64,000 nucleotides of DNA from Bugulina stolonifera (Eukaryota > Bryozoa > Gymnolaemata > Cheilostomatida > Bugulidae): NCBI GenBank assembly GCA_935421135.1, contig OW285193.1, forward strand, positions 4,275,996-4,339,995. Reading direction: 5' to 3'. The notes under the pieces are model-generated. The model was not told the DNA's origin. It made no database searches and was given only the letters and a program-made list of their open reading frames with translations. A program made the position numbers and the translations under genes. Shown here in pieces: positions 46,083 to 58,895 of the stretch; position 1 is the first letter of the stretch; each line of letters starts with the position of its first letter.

Positions 46083-49000
46083 CTAACGTAGATGAAGAGC
46101 TAGGGTTATGCTAACTACTGCCCCAACAATCAGGAGAAACGGTAACCAAGTCTTAAGAAATCCACAGCAACTACAAAAAAGAAATAGATATAATATAGCC
46201 AATATACATGTATTATATAGGAACATGTTGTAGGGCCTACTTAGCTAGGGGGTGGGGGTGTGGTGGTGCCCTCACTGTGTTGGGTTTGCTAACCTGTTTC
46301 ATGGAAGTCTAGTGCTCTAACAACTGAATCACAAAATGCTATATTCAGAAATGCAAATGGTAAGTTGTGAGCTTGCATTGTAGCCTGGGAACTATGCCCA
46401 GCAGCTGAGTGTCACTGATGACACTTATCCACTAGGTAAAGGTAAGGCTAGCCATGTATCTACAACTGAATATTAGGAGCATAATTAAGAGCAAATTATC
46501 TCTCTATTACATACAGTTTACTGAAGGAGAGGAAACACATGGTGTATATAACTTACTTGACATATTTCCCATGCCAGAGCATGAGAAAGCAAAGTTTCAC
46601 CATGTTCCATGACTGGCTACCTTTATACCTCATATTATTCAGGGCCATAGCCACATGTGAGTGACAGTTGTCACAACATAAGTTATGCTACAATAATATA
46701 ACATACAGATATTATACATGTAAAATGTATGTAATATCTACATGTACATTGTAGAGCAGTGTTCACTGTATTAGGGAGTTGTCTACTACTGACAAGGAGA
46801 GAACAACTCCACGCTCAATGAGCATGAATCAAACAGTTTGTCCTATCTAGTCATTAAAATTCAGGCAACAATGTGGAAAACTACTGTCAGAATTATTTAT
46901 CAAAATTATGAACTTTCTCAAAATAATATTCAACTCAAGTTTAAATAGAAATCTAAAACAAATTTTTATATGAATAACTCATTTTTCCAAATAAACCACG
47001 GCTTCGAGTGGAAGAGCACACTTTCCACGATATGAGGGTGCGGTACCGGAGTCTGTGTTAACTACTAACTGGTAGAAGAATGTATTTTGTTAATTACCAT
47101 TCTGCCTTTATATACTTCTGAAGCTTCGTAAACACACCTATCCCACGTTTCATATCCAACTGAATCCACATCCAGCTGCCAGTATCTAAATGAGAGTGGG
47201 TGAAACAAGCTATAGTTAAGGACATGCTAGAACTTAAACTATGCACCACGTTGCATGTGTAAAAATATCCATAGGTTTGGTTGACTATTGCCTAGTATTG
47301 TGTGTAACTAGCGTAAGATATGAACTGTAGCAGTGAACTTTAGCAGTGTATGGAATACATTTGAAATAGTAATAAATATACGCACATGCGTAGTGCTCTT
47401 ATTTAGCAGTTCATGCATGAAATATAGATGTTTAACCAACAAACATGTCTTAAACAAGGCATAGTTGAAGCTCTTCAATGCATTATTTTATAAAGTTTAC
47501 TTCCTCTAAATTTTACAAGCAAATATCACCAACAACTGCTGCCATATCCGCACAGTTAGGTCATTACATATTCGCAGAGTAGGCCTATATATAACCTCAG
47601 ATTTCAAATTGAAAATGATATTAGTAATAATTATATGTTACATAATACATACTTTGTGGGCTTACCAAAGGCCATATCATCTTCCTACAAAATATATAAT
47701 TGATGAGTTGACCATTCATCTCTGCACAAATTACTTCTACGCTACAGACGATATGCTCATAATTAGACGAAATAAAAAAGATGTCAGACAGTAAATAAGC
47801 CTCATGATGACCAATGAAAGAGAGCTGTATTGTAGTGTGATCTGAGGTAGACAGTCTCTTCACATTAAACAATATTATTCAAATTTACGTAGTGATAAGC
47901 TTGAAACTTACTGATACGTAGTAAGGTCCGGCGAAATCTCTAATAACACCGTGAGTGGTTGCGATACCCATGTGCCCGATGATCGGTAGAATCCATCTGA
48001 AATCAGTATGAGAGCTGAACTCATTATGAGCTATCCCACATTTCACTCCATTTAATATACTTGAATTACTAACTCACTCAAACCTCAACAGTTGGAAAAA
48101 ATACAACTTTCAAACAAAGGCACTCTACTGGCATGTCTGAATATCTGACAAGTCAGGCCTCTTACTTCTTGGACAAAACATATTCATATTGCATGTTCCT
48201 TTTTTAATCTTTGTACTTTGAGAGTCCGCATTTGTCATTTTATTTTGAATTTTTACTTTTCAACTATCTAATGTTATTTATAACAAATGCTCCCTCCCCC
48301 CTGTTTCTAATTGAAATTCACATTCTCGAACATTCGCAAATTGGGCTTACCGAGCCGAGTAGCATATTTAACATTAGTAAGACCTTTGCTAGAGTTTGCA
48401 AGCCAAGTGTGGGATCCTCATCAAAAAAATCTAATTAAACAAATTGAAAAGGTACAAAATAAAGGTCTAAGATTTATTTATAAAATTAGAGGGCAAGTTA
48501 GTTTTAAACAACTGAGGGAAAAGGTAGGCATAAAGTCTTTACAGGAACGGAAGAAGGTGGCAAGATCGTCACTTTTTTCAAGGTGCCTGGCTGAAGGTAT
48601 TGAGCCAACTTTTAATTATAATTTAGATAAGATACACAAAACAAGACAGGCCCTTAATACATATACACCACACATCAGAACAAACATCTTTTATTCCTCA
48701 TTTTGGCTCAGAACCCTGAGAGAGCTACGGTCTGAATGAATGACTGGGACTAATAATAACACATATATCACAAAACATAAAAAAGACATATATATATAAA
48801 TAGCATATAACAAAGAAAATGATTACAAAAATAGCACTTTTAACATAAAATTGAAAAAAAAACAATCGAGTTCTCACGACTTTACGCACTTTTAAGTGCG
48901 GTCTCTGTGAGAAAATGCAAAAAAAAGAACCTCATCTGAACCTGAACTCCGCTGACTTAAACTTACGTTATAATTGGCAATGGTGTCCAAACGATGCAAA

Positions 49001-49115
49001 AAGGGAACTTGGAATGCCTTGAGTTAATCTGATGATTATGTTGCATGTCGATATTCGGCTTTATATCACAGTTACTGGCGTGCAAGTCTTGGGAAATCCT
49101 TGTTCTTTCGTCCAT
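46083..49115 (-). CDS. TMEM222: TMEM222 (RTE1-like/DUF778 membrane protein)
   Basis: Complete in six minus-strand exons: 49115-48967, 47996-47912, 47684-47653, 47185-47098, 46687-46557 and 46170-46083 (TAG). Phases fit at every junction and total 190 residues against about 208 in human. Landmarks match the animal protein from end to end: FPFCIVWTPLPIITW, the GHMGIATTHGVIRDFAGPYYV block, EDDMAFGKPTKYW, HNLCCDNCHSHVAMALNNM, WNMVKLCFLMLWHGKYV, and a C-terminal TWLPFLLIVGAVVSITLAL membrane segment followed by HLR and stop. The N-terminal 33 residues are polar and unconserved. The family has multipass membrane proteins of the Golgi/ER route related to plant RTE1; its biochemical role is unknown. 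Exon 3 is only 32 nt. Intron 1 contains a LINE fragment on the other strand. Confidence 0.95.
48311..48739 (+). pseudogene. LINE (non-LTR retrotransposon) ORF2 C-terminal fragment
   Basis: The frame reads LTLVRPLLEFASQVWDP, then KQIEKVQNKGLRFIY, SLQERKKVARSSLFSRC and so on to a TGA. This is the conserved end of CR1/Jockey-type reverse transcriptase ORFs (AYKTLVRPxLEYASxVWDP pattern). Only the last 130 or so codons are present, as expected of a 5'-truncated insertion. It sits antisense within intron 1 of TMEM222. Confidence 0.82.
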
Positions 49116-52100
49116 TAAAACAATCACTGCCTGTAACGGTCAACAAATATGAAGCCATTAGTTTAATGTTAATAGCCTTAAAACCTTATACATGTTGGGG
49201 GAATGAGGGTCCTCAGCAAAGACTCCCACGCCTACTAGAATAAAAGTGTGGCAGGGTAATTTCCGCTTCCGATAACCCAAATATCTTAGTTGCTAAATGA
49301 AGATCGGCGGGAAATATGTAGTCCCCTACAACAATACCTGAAATAGTGTGTACCTGCTAAGGTCGCTAAAGTAAGGTCAGATGGTTTGGTCAATTTTTGG
49401 AAAGTTCACCATTTTAGGGAAGGGTGTGGGCCCACTATCTATCTAGGCTCTAAGACTCATCATAGTTGCTACAGTTGTAACTTGGTAAGACAGACTTTTT
49501 TACTTTCTTACTAGCATAATCTTCCATGCCGTGGTTTGCATACATTTAATTTGAATTTGTGAAACTATAGCCTACTTCTAAGTTTTAGTTTTCATTTTGA
49601 TTTATCATTTTCATTTTGTGATGTGAGTGATTCGATTGATAGTCTCCCTATCAACTGATCTTTAATACCAAAAATCCAAAACTTCAGTAGTGTATTCATT
49701 CATCAATTAGTAGTATTCTTTTATAACAAACAATTTTTATTTTACCTTTCATCATCACTTCACTGAATCAGTGGACTGTTACTAATTAACTGAATATTCA
49801 ATAACTATCAACTGGACTCGACTGACATTTACTAATTACACTCAAAACGATGACTATGATTGTGATTAATTTCAGTCTTGTTGTAGTTCAGCTTATTAAT
49901 CAGTGGTAGTTGAAAGTGAAGATTAGGTTGTGGAGCATCGGATCTTAGGGGCATAGCCTATACCCCTAAGCCCCTATGGGGATTAGTTCTGACTAAGTTT
50001 AGCTTGTCCATTAGTTCTGACCAATATTAAAGGTTTGACAACCCATGTATATTGGGCTTAAAGTTGATGTCACGTGAAGACAATAGTTTTTCCATTTTTC
50101 TACCCTTAATCTTAGCGACTCGCGTTCACTTTTCTGCTATTCTGCCGATAAGTTAAGCTATCTTATTGAAACAACTTCAAGTAATTCGAGGCTGATTAAG
50201 GGTTTTCTCTGTTCATCTTATGCCTGTAAGTGTATAATAGAAATTAAATACCTACAGAGCTATAATACGATGATATATTGTAGTGTTACAATTCAGGGAT
50301 ATGGCTGAGGTTCTTGATTCAACCAACTGGTTATTGATGAATAGAAAATTTGTCTACAATAAAAATGAAGAAAATATTCATTGCAATTAGTAGTTTTTCA
50401 TGAGCATCGACCTTGCAAGCTTAACCTCTTGTTACAGTTGTGTTCACTATTTTAAAACTATTGATTGTAGATTTGTCCATCATATTTAGGAGTGAAGACT
50501 GCCATGATCTTTGATCTTCAACTTAGCATGATTTTTTTCTTGGGAAAACCCATTTGTGACTGTTTTACCCCAAATTTAATCGATAGCCAAAGGTCTACTA
50601 TGTTGAATACGAGTATAGTATACCAGTTGGTAATCATGCAAGCTAAAAATGTGCGTAGTTAGTTGGCAAACTCTGAAAAATTCTCTCCCTGTACCATTCA
50701 TGTATAGGCCTATTGGCTAACGCTGACTCTATATCAAGAGCCTGGTTAATTTTTAGTAAGCTATCGTTATGGTAGAGCGATGAAAGGTTGCCTATTATCA
50801 AAAAATAGTGTTTTCTACGGAATAAACTAAGCTGGTAAATCTAGCACACGTATTGATGGTGATAAGGATATGAAGATAATTATAACATAATGCAAATTCC
50901 TGTATTTGATCAAAGTAATGGAAGGCAATGTGAGATGTCAACAGTTTTAGACAACACCTTGGACCAAATAAAAATCAAAGACAAATCCTAAGATGACCTG
51001 GGATTATGCTTGGTCTGAAGAGGTCATTCCTAGTTCATCGGCACACCTAGGTTTCTCACACAAGAGGGAAGATTTTGTGGTTGTGACAGAAGTGGGCCGA
51101 AAACATTTTGAGCCAATTAGCCTGTGCCTAAAATTTGGCTACCGAAAACACTATTTTAGCTCATTCACATTTGGGACCAATTAACATCTCATTGAACTAC
51201 CCTCTGTGCCGGTGTTGTTTTCACTTATTACCAACATAATAAATATATTGATTGATGCTGTGCAATGGTGGGTTTCCCCTAAGGTAAAATTCACATATAG
51301 TGTTTCACTGAGCTTATTAAGAATAAGTCATTGATATGTCTCTAGAGGATTGATACGTTGGCAAATTTCCGTAAAGTCTACTATCAAACATAGGCTATTT
51401 AGACCTACGTATTCTGACGAAATGAACTATAAGCAAGAGTTTGGGTGAGGGTTCATCTGTATTGGTCCTGCTGCAATCCACATTCTGTAAGCTGTAAATA
51501 ATATCGCAGTAATAAGATCTCGGATTGCCAATAGCCAATAGCCGTTTATTTTAATTGCAATTAATATTCAGGTGTTCAGCTACTTCTGAATTCATACCTT
51601 TCCAGTGATATAATAATCTAGGAGTAAGTTTTCGCCTTAGCGCAGTCTAGGAACAAAATCGAACTTTTATAATGTTGTCTGACTTTGACAAGCAGCACCT
51701 ATTATTAGTTCTTAAATGGCAGGTTGCGGTTTAAAAAATGGTTTAGCTGTTGCTTTTCATTTAATATTTTTATTTACTATTTAATTTTAATATTATTTGT
51801 AATAAAATATGTTTGTCAGAAGTCTCATAAACCTTGCCAGAATTTTTCACTCTAAATTTTCTCCACTTTAAGTAAGTTTTCATCTTAAAAATCTTTGCAA
51901 TAACTCAATTTTCATCACAACCCTTCCTGACACACGCCTTGAGATTTACCATCATATTTAAATTGAGTATGACGTAGGCTACTAATAATAAATTTGCAGC
52001 ATCGCAGGTACTTTCAGCATGTCTACAAAATGTGTTTTGTGATTTTGGCAAGTTACATTATTTGTTTCTGTCAACTTTTTTGTAATTTGTGCCGCACCTT

Positions 52101-53764
52101 TTGTGAGTAATTAAGTGAACACTTGATTTTGAGTGGGATTCTCGGAGGCTTCTATGTTAGATAAGGTAATAAGAGATTTGACTAAGCTAGCCATACCTAT
52201 GGATTGTCAGGTAATTCACTGTTCAATGTAATATCTCTACTTCCTGCTAAAATATAAACAAGGATGGTTTACTATGCTAATGATTGGGCTGTTTTAAGAC
52301 TGGATTTTTAGCTATTGTTATCACTCCTTACTATGGTTTATGGACCTGAGGCTAGCTATTTCAAAGTATTCATTGATCTTTTGAGTGAGTAATGCATTAG
52401 AATATAATTAGTGTGGTGTGTAGTATTGTTTGTATTGTATACATTACAGGACAATAGCAGCAGTCTGAATGTATAGGATGAAGTACAGTGTATAGGCTAT
52501 ACTCTAAACCACCCTCTCCTAGCCACACACTGAATTAATAGACATGTACATGCATACTAAATCAATAACCTGCTATTACAAGTCACTTGACACTGCCTGC
52601 ACAACCTGCACTACACTGTGGCACTAGACAGGCAGTGCCCTACTGCATGACTCATACATACTTCTGCAGCTGTCTACCTCATTGACTATACTATACCAGG
52701 TATGTGTATCTGTCTGCAACTTCATACCTGCCGCATGGTAAAGATTCAGAATGTAACGCTCTACCTAAACGTCTGGGAATGGTTTATTTATCATTTAAAT
52801 ATAAATCTCACCGCAAACTGTGAACCAAGCATAGTTTTTATAAAATGTTAGGCAGCAGTAGAAGATGAGTTGATTTAGTGAGTCTTATGATATACTGATT
52901 TTTGGTTAGGCATGTGGGTATTCTAGCCTGCTGTTACCATAGCAATAAGTGTAAACACCATCTACAGCCCATATAGAAGGATGGCTGTGCATAAACGCAA
53001 AGAATTAACATAAGAACAGCAAGATATCCTGGAGATAAAGCTGTGATTATTGGAGCACATTTTAGGAAACCTTGTTTATCACATGTGATACTAACAACAA
53101 GGTGCATGCCTAGTACACTCTAATAATACTATGATGTAGTGATGCAATTGTGGACTCATTAAAATATATTTATAGCATAATTTTATAGTATCATAGTTTA
53201 AAAAAATTGGCAGTTGATCAGAAATAGTTCCCCATTACTAAAGCTAGCACATGGTAGCACTCGTGTGATACTTGCAGTTTGTTGTCATACTATTTGAGTC
53301 ATAAGGCAGGTTGCTATGAGTAATACTGGTTATATAATTACTCTTTGTCAAGTATATGCCCTACATTTATAATGTGCAGTATATGGCTACCCTGTGAACA
53401 CCAGCAGTTTGTGCCATCAAAGGGTGCTGTGTGTGTACATGTATATTTATAACATCTGCTTGTTATTTGGAATGGTAAAGCCTTAGCCACCATTGCACTA
53501 TCTGTTACAACACCTGGTGGTGTTGTGATTTGATATTATTTCATTAGTTATTATGATTTGTTGATTGCAAGTTAGGTGCACATGTGGATAAATTTGAAGT
53601 CTTTGTTGTTTGCCAAAACTGAAGCAGGAGAAATTATCTTTTCTATGTATTATTAGTTGACCACCAAACTCTGATCATAAATAAGGAACTAAGGATGTCC
53701 AAATTTCTTCTCTTCTACCTAGCAGTCTATTGACCAAACTTGAGTTTGTTGTGTTCTGTTTTAG
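49116..53764. other. Intergenic region between divergent TMEM222 and the phosphatase
   Basis: TMEM222 starts leftward at 49115 and the phosphatase runs rightward from before 53765. I searched for exons of a rhodanese-like N-terminal domain, normal for DUSP8/16 proteins, and found none I could support. 50990-51184 is a protein-fossil repeat shared with 14500-14730. Confidence 0.45.
50990..51184 (+). repeat. Dispersed protein-fossil repeat
   Basis: It shares TEVGRKHFEP...LCLKFGY-type coding similarity with 14663-14724 in the same orientation. Open for 63 codons here but with no gene context; probably a remnant of an unnamed mobile element. Confidence 0.4.
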
Positions 53765-56700
53765 GCTACCACCACATAGAGTAGTTGGTGTGTCTTCTCT
53801 GATAGAGGTTGGTATGCTACCCAGACCACCCAAGGGTATTGGTGTGGGTCCTGGTATAGCCTGTGAGTCCCCAAAAACACCAGAGTTTGAGAAGATCGGG
53901 CCGACTCGTATACTGCCTCACCTCTACATCGGCTGTGCCAAGGACGCTCTCTCACAGGAAGTGAGGAAGGTGGGCGTCAGTGTATCCTCTCCCCAGTACT
54001 AAATATTCTGTCATGGAATAATCAAATACCAACTCTAGTACCCATTTTTTCAATGAACAATTTTGAAGCATTACATAGTCATGACTTAGCAATTTTATAT
54101 TCTAGAACAGGGATGCCCAAATGTGTCCCTAAGGGACACAGTGTCCCTTTGCCTGGATTTTGGTGTCCCTTCATCACTTCCCAAATTTTGCATGCAAAAA
54201 TGTCTTTCTATGGCTGAGCAGTGCTAGCTAAATTTACACTGCTCAAATTACAGTCAAAAATACATCACAACGTTAAAAGATTCTCACATTTGGAAATCCC
54301 AAAATATTTATAGCTGACATAGAGGTAGATTTCTGTCAAAAATTTGGAACCTACAGAAAACTGATGGCCTGATTAAGAGCTGAAGGCAGAATAAAGTGGA
54401 AAGCACAGCTACCCCAACGTATCGAGAATTGCTGTCAAACTGGTGATACTCTTTGCTAGCACTTTCTTGTGTGAGAGTTTGTTCAGTCACCTGAGCTACA
54501 TGTATATTGAAAACGAAAAATCAGGCATGACTGGCTGAAAAGCATACCAGGCAGCTATTAAAAGAGACACAGACTTTATGACGATACAAGAGAAAGGACA
54601 ATTCCATGTCACCCACTAATAATTGCGTTCACAAGTGAATCATGTAACATGCATGGAAGATTCATTACAATTTTCATTTAATTTGCTGACATATTTTCTT
54701 TTAATTTTAAGATTGAATCAAACTAGTGAATATTTTTGACATGTTTCTACCACTTTTTGCCAGCGTGGCAACTTTTTTCCCACTGAACAACACACACTAG
54801 CGATGTTTCCTTCATGAGCATAGTTTCTAGTTTGAGCATGTGTGGCAACGCAGGAAATTATTTTTACGTCTCCTAAGTGAACATCACATCATATTCAATT
54901 TGAAATTTCAAGTTACAGACGGAAATGCGGAGTGGCGTCGGTAAAGATGTTGCTGGCCAATCTGAAGCCAGCTTTATTGAAAGCGAAACACAAAATATTA
55001 ATCATGCTAGATATTTGGCGAACAGGGCATTTTCGCTAAATTTTGTGACGGCCTGTCGCTCCACCGTGATTTCGCAGCGAATAACGGTATGAAGTTAGCT
55101 AGTCTGTTTCTCCCTTTATTTTGTTTTTGTGTACTCCAAAAGTAGATGACTATAATAATTGCTGTTATACTTTGGTTGAAACAAAATCAATATATACGCG
55201 TGTTATAAAACCTATAAAATAAGTCGTATTGTATTACAATCAAATTGCCCATTTCATAGCTGCAATAAATGCAGCAGCAAAACTAAGTGTCTCTTGCTCC
55301 GGTCCACTTTTATAATTTGTCCCTTTCCGCCAAAAAGTTTGGGCATCCCTGTTCTAGAAGTATCTACTCAATGCGCTGTAGTAGCATGTAGAATCAGTAA
55401 CTAGATTGCTCTACCTGTAGAGACACCACATCACACATATCATTAATGTGAGTACGCACTGTGAGCGTGCAGCAGACATTGCAGACGACTGTTTTATGAG
55501 GGTTCCTGTCAATGATGGATATATAGATAATCTACAACCTTACTTTGAGCCTGCCCATCAGTTCATTAGTAAGTGGTATTATACACAGCTGTACACGGTG
55601 TATTAGCAAGTGGTATATGCAACCATATACAGTAGTGTATTAGCGAGTGGTATATACAGGTATATACAGTAGGCTAGTATACAGTGTATTAGTAAGTGGT
55701 GTATGCAGGTATATACAGTAGTATAATAGTGCTTGGAGATCGTAGTAATTGCTACTAGTCACCTACTGTCATATACTAACTGCCTTCAAATAGAGTTTAT
55801 TTTAAAGTTCAATGCAGCATCAGAAGTCGATCATTCGTATGATTTACATACATGACTCAGACCCTAGCAACTAACTATTGGTGTGTATTTATTTGATTAT
55901 TAATAACATGTCTATATATAATTATATTTTATAGTAGGCTAACTATATGTGTGCATACATAACTATGTTGTATGCTTACTTACACATCTGTATATGGAAG
56001 TTGTTATATTGAAGTCAATAGGATAGTCAGTCAGTCATGTGACCTATCGCTAGCAGTTGGCTTATTCTCACACACCGCACGTGCCTAATGATTGATATAA
56101 TATAAAACTTTTGGAAGGAATTGTTTGATGTTTGAGACTAGACGGTTTGAATTGGTTTGCAGTTGAAATTGTCGATAAATTGCACATCTGATTCCTATCC
56201 TCTTATTGGACGGACCTTTCTCGGCCATGCGGTTATGGTTTTTATTTTGTGAGTTATCTTTCCTGTCTTAACTAGTACCACGTGATACAATAAATAGTTA
56301 ATAGGCATCGCAAAGTGAATTTATGAATTTAGACTATCGCAATGTTGTATTACAGACAAAGTTAGGATGGAACAAGGCAAGGTAATGATTCACTGCCAGG
56401 CGGGCATGTCACGGTCTGCTGCACTCACCATATCTTACATAATGAAGTCAAGGATGATTAAGTGTGAACAAGCTTACAGGTATGTGTATCACGCGTTGTT
56501 TATCCGCTGATGTAAGTGCGGCTCTCACGCTTTCTGTCACAGTTAAATTACGCTAAGAGCTAGCTGACTTGTAATCGGCAATGAACTTGCGAAGGTGCCA
56601 CCCTACGTCTTATATGCACTGGTGAGCTGATGAGGAGCAACTTTCTTTGATGAAGGAAAAAACCAGAAGCCCGAGGGTGATCTGTTAACTTGACAACTAT

Positions 56701-58895
56701 ATTTCAGTCCTTGTTTGATCCAATGACTTAGCAAGGACGCCTTTACTGGACTATCAATGTTTGTATTGTGGATGAAACTACTGTTAACTTTGTATGCTGG
56801 TCTATACTAGTTTCGTATTGGTTATGTGTGTGCACATTGTTCACTGATTGGTTCTCTATGTATACTATGCTCTGATTGGCTGGCTAGGTTTGTGAAAATG
56901 ATGAGACCAATTGTCTCTCCCAACTTCAACTTCCTCGGCCAACTGTTAGAGTATGAGAAGGAGCTGAACCTGACTACGTCCCCAACTTCCGCAGCTGGTA
57001 GCAAAAGAAAGAGGCTAAGTATGTACTCCACTATCCAGTTGTGTACTGTAACGACTACTGTATCTAGTATGTGGGCTCCTGTGTAACTTAGCTTGAGAGA
57101 GAATCAACTTGTACACCATAGAACAGCTAGCCACTCAATAAGTGTATGGTTAGTTAATGTGGCCCTGAATTCAAGTTCTTGCGAATTATGCACTGTATTG
57201 TTACAACTGGTATACAGCTCTAACTAGTAACAGCTGTGGTTACATCATGAGCTCAACGGAATGAGTTGAAACTGTGGAAACCCATCGTATATGATATGAA
57301 CTGATAACCTGTTACCTCCATATTGGGAGGGGCAGAACTGCGTGGTACTACATACTTGTACTTGTCTACTTACTGTGTAATACTATTTTATATGTCATCC
57401 ATTTAGGCCTGGAGTCTTATCTACATGTATGTTACAGATATGAGTCTACCGGTGGGGGACAATTCATCTATAACGGACTCACCACAGCAGAGCAAGAGAC
57501 TAGTGGTGGATAATAATAACAGCATATCGTCCCTCTCCCCTGCCAGCGCACTCGCTGGACTCAAGTTTGAACATACAATCACATCAAATGCACCTAATGT
57601 AAGTATCAAGTATATACATGTACTGTACACATACAGGTAACATGCTGTAGGCCTACAGCTCTGTAAGCTTACTTACAGCACCTGTTGTCTGTACTTGCTA
57701 TATAAAAATAATATTATTAGGTTTTAAGAGTTGTCCCATCTTGACTATTTAGTTTGTCTGAGAAGACAATTCCAATATATTGTTATAATGACAGGTCACA
57801 ATGTAGTATCCATATAAGGCCTAATTTACATTTATATGTATATACTATTTAGATTACATTTAGATACAATATGGTAATCCTTCCAATGTCTAGTATGATT
57901 ACTATTTGAAGAATCTCATTCAAAATATTATATTATTGTAGAGCTGCCCCTTGCCGGGCCCCTCAGCCTCAGTTGAGTCAACTATGGTAGAGATGAGACA
58001 CGTTCCTGAACTGGCTCCTCCTAAACGCTGTCACAGCTGGAACGGTCTCGCTGACTTGGCATCGGGTGGCAGTAGTCCCAGTAGTCCGGTCCTGCTCTCT
58101 CTCTCCCCCAAACTAAGGAAGTTAGGTGGCAGTGGGAACTCTAACAGACCTCGTAGCCTCAACCTTAGTATGTCTAGCCTATCGGTGCCTCCGGCTGTTC
58201 TTGAATTGACGGCGAAGGTGGACAGCGAACTTATACGTCAGCAGCACAGGGTCCCACTGGTACACACGGGATCCGTGGATAATCTGCTAGATATATCAGA
58301 AGAGAGTGAGCCTGCCCTTAGCAACTCCAACTCGGGCACCAGTTTGTCTCAGTCTCATCAAGACCTCTCACTCTCTCGCAATGACCTTTCTACTGACACA
58401 ACTCCCCAGAACCCACGTCTGATATTTGAAGAGATCGAGCATAGCCCTCAAATAGATAAACAGTTGAATCTAGTGAAGGAATTTTCAGTTAGTCAACCAT
58501 CATTAAGTCCTGCCACACCTACACCCGCAGTACCACCACGCATGAATAATAAGGACTCTGAGGCTACAATGAGCCAACCTCTACTCCCCTCGTTGAAGAG
58601 CTCATTGGAGCAGTTGAAGACTTGTATAACCTCAGCTCACACGGCACCAAGTGACCTCAATAAGGTAGTCATAGTAGACAGCCTTACCCAAGCTATACGC
58701 CGTAGGTCTCACAGTCTAGGTAATCTCGTATCACCTTGCAAAGAAGAGGAAGGTTATCACGGTGCTCTCTGCAAGAAGTGTGGACGGACAGACATACGCA
58801 ACATATGCAGTGGTGCAGTTAGTCCTGTACCTAGCGACTGCCTAGTAAGACCTCGCTCCATGCATGATAGTTTAGAGCTCATTCCGGTGCTATGA
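53765..58895 (+). CDS. DUSP8/16: Dual-specificity MAP-kinase phosphatase, DUSP8/DUSP16-like (5' incomplete)
   Basis: Exons 53765-53960 (or to 53969), 55421-55568, 56356-56479, 56888-57018, 57438-57598 and 57942-58895; all phases agree and the first acceptor needs an upstream exon ending in phase 2. The catalytic domain runs from [19 protein letters not shown] through [10 protein letters not shown] and FMRVPVND to the active-site loop HCQAGMSRS (HCxxGxxR, nucleophile Cys). It closes with [19 protein letters not shown], the wording typical of DUSP8/16. These enzymes dephosphorylate JNK and p38 MAP kinases on Thr and Tyr. The last exon adds 317 Ser/Pro-rich residues with basic Ser patches ([17 protein letters not shown]) and a CKKC pair, like the long tails of DUSP8/16. 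The rhodanese-like kinase-docking domain was not found in the window. Candidate poly(A) signal AATAAA at 59295. Confidence 0.9.
54108..55351 (+). mobile_element. hAT transposon with decayed transposase
   Basis: The ends are CAGGGATGCCCAAA at 54108 and its exact inverse at 55351, flanked by the 8-bp duplication TTCTAGAA (54100-54107 and 55352-55359). A plus-strand stretch 54437-54538 reads [20 protein letters not shown] then [12 protein letters not shown] and a stop. This matches the C-terminal dimerisation region of hAT transposases (FGSTYLCEQxFSxMK pattern). Other frames are broken, so the 1,244-bp copy is an inactive deletion derivative. It lies in an intron of the phosphatase gene. Confidence 0.88.
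55559..55703 (+). repeat. Tandem repeat carrying copies of a 5' splice site
   Basis: ATTAGTAAGTGG at the exon end (55568/55569) recurs as ATTAGCAAGTGG (55602), ATTAGCGAGTGG (55639) and ATTAGTAAGTGG (55688), at spacings 37, 37 and 49 bp, each followed by TATATGCA/TATACAG-like sequence. The first copy is the functional donor. Confidence 0.75.
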
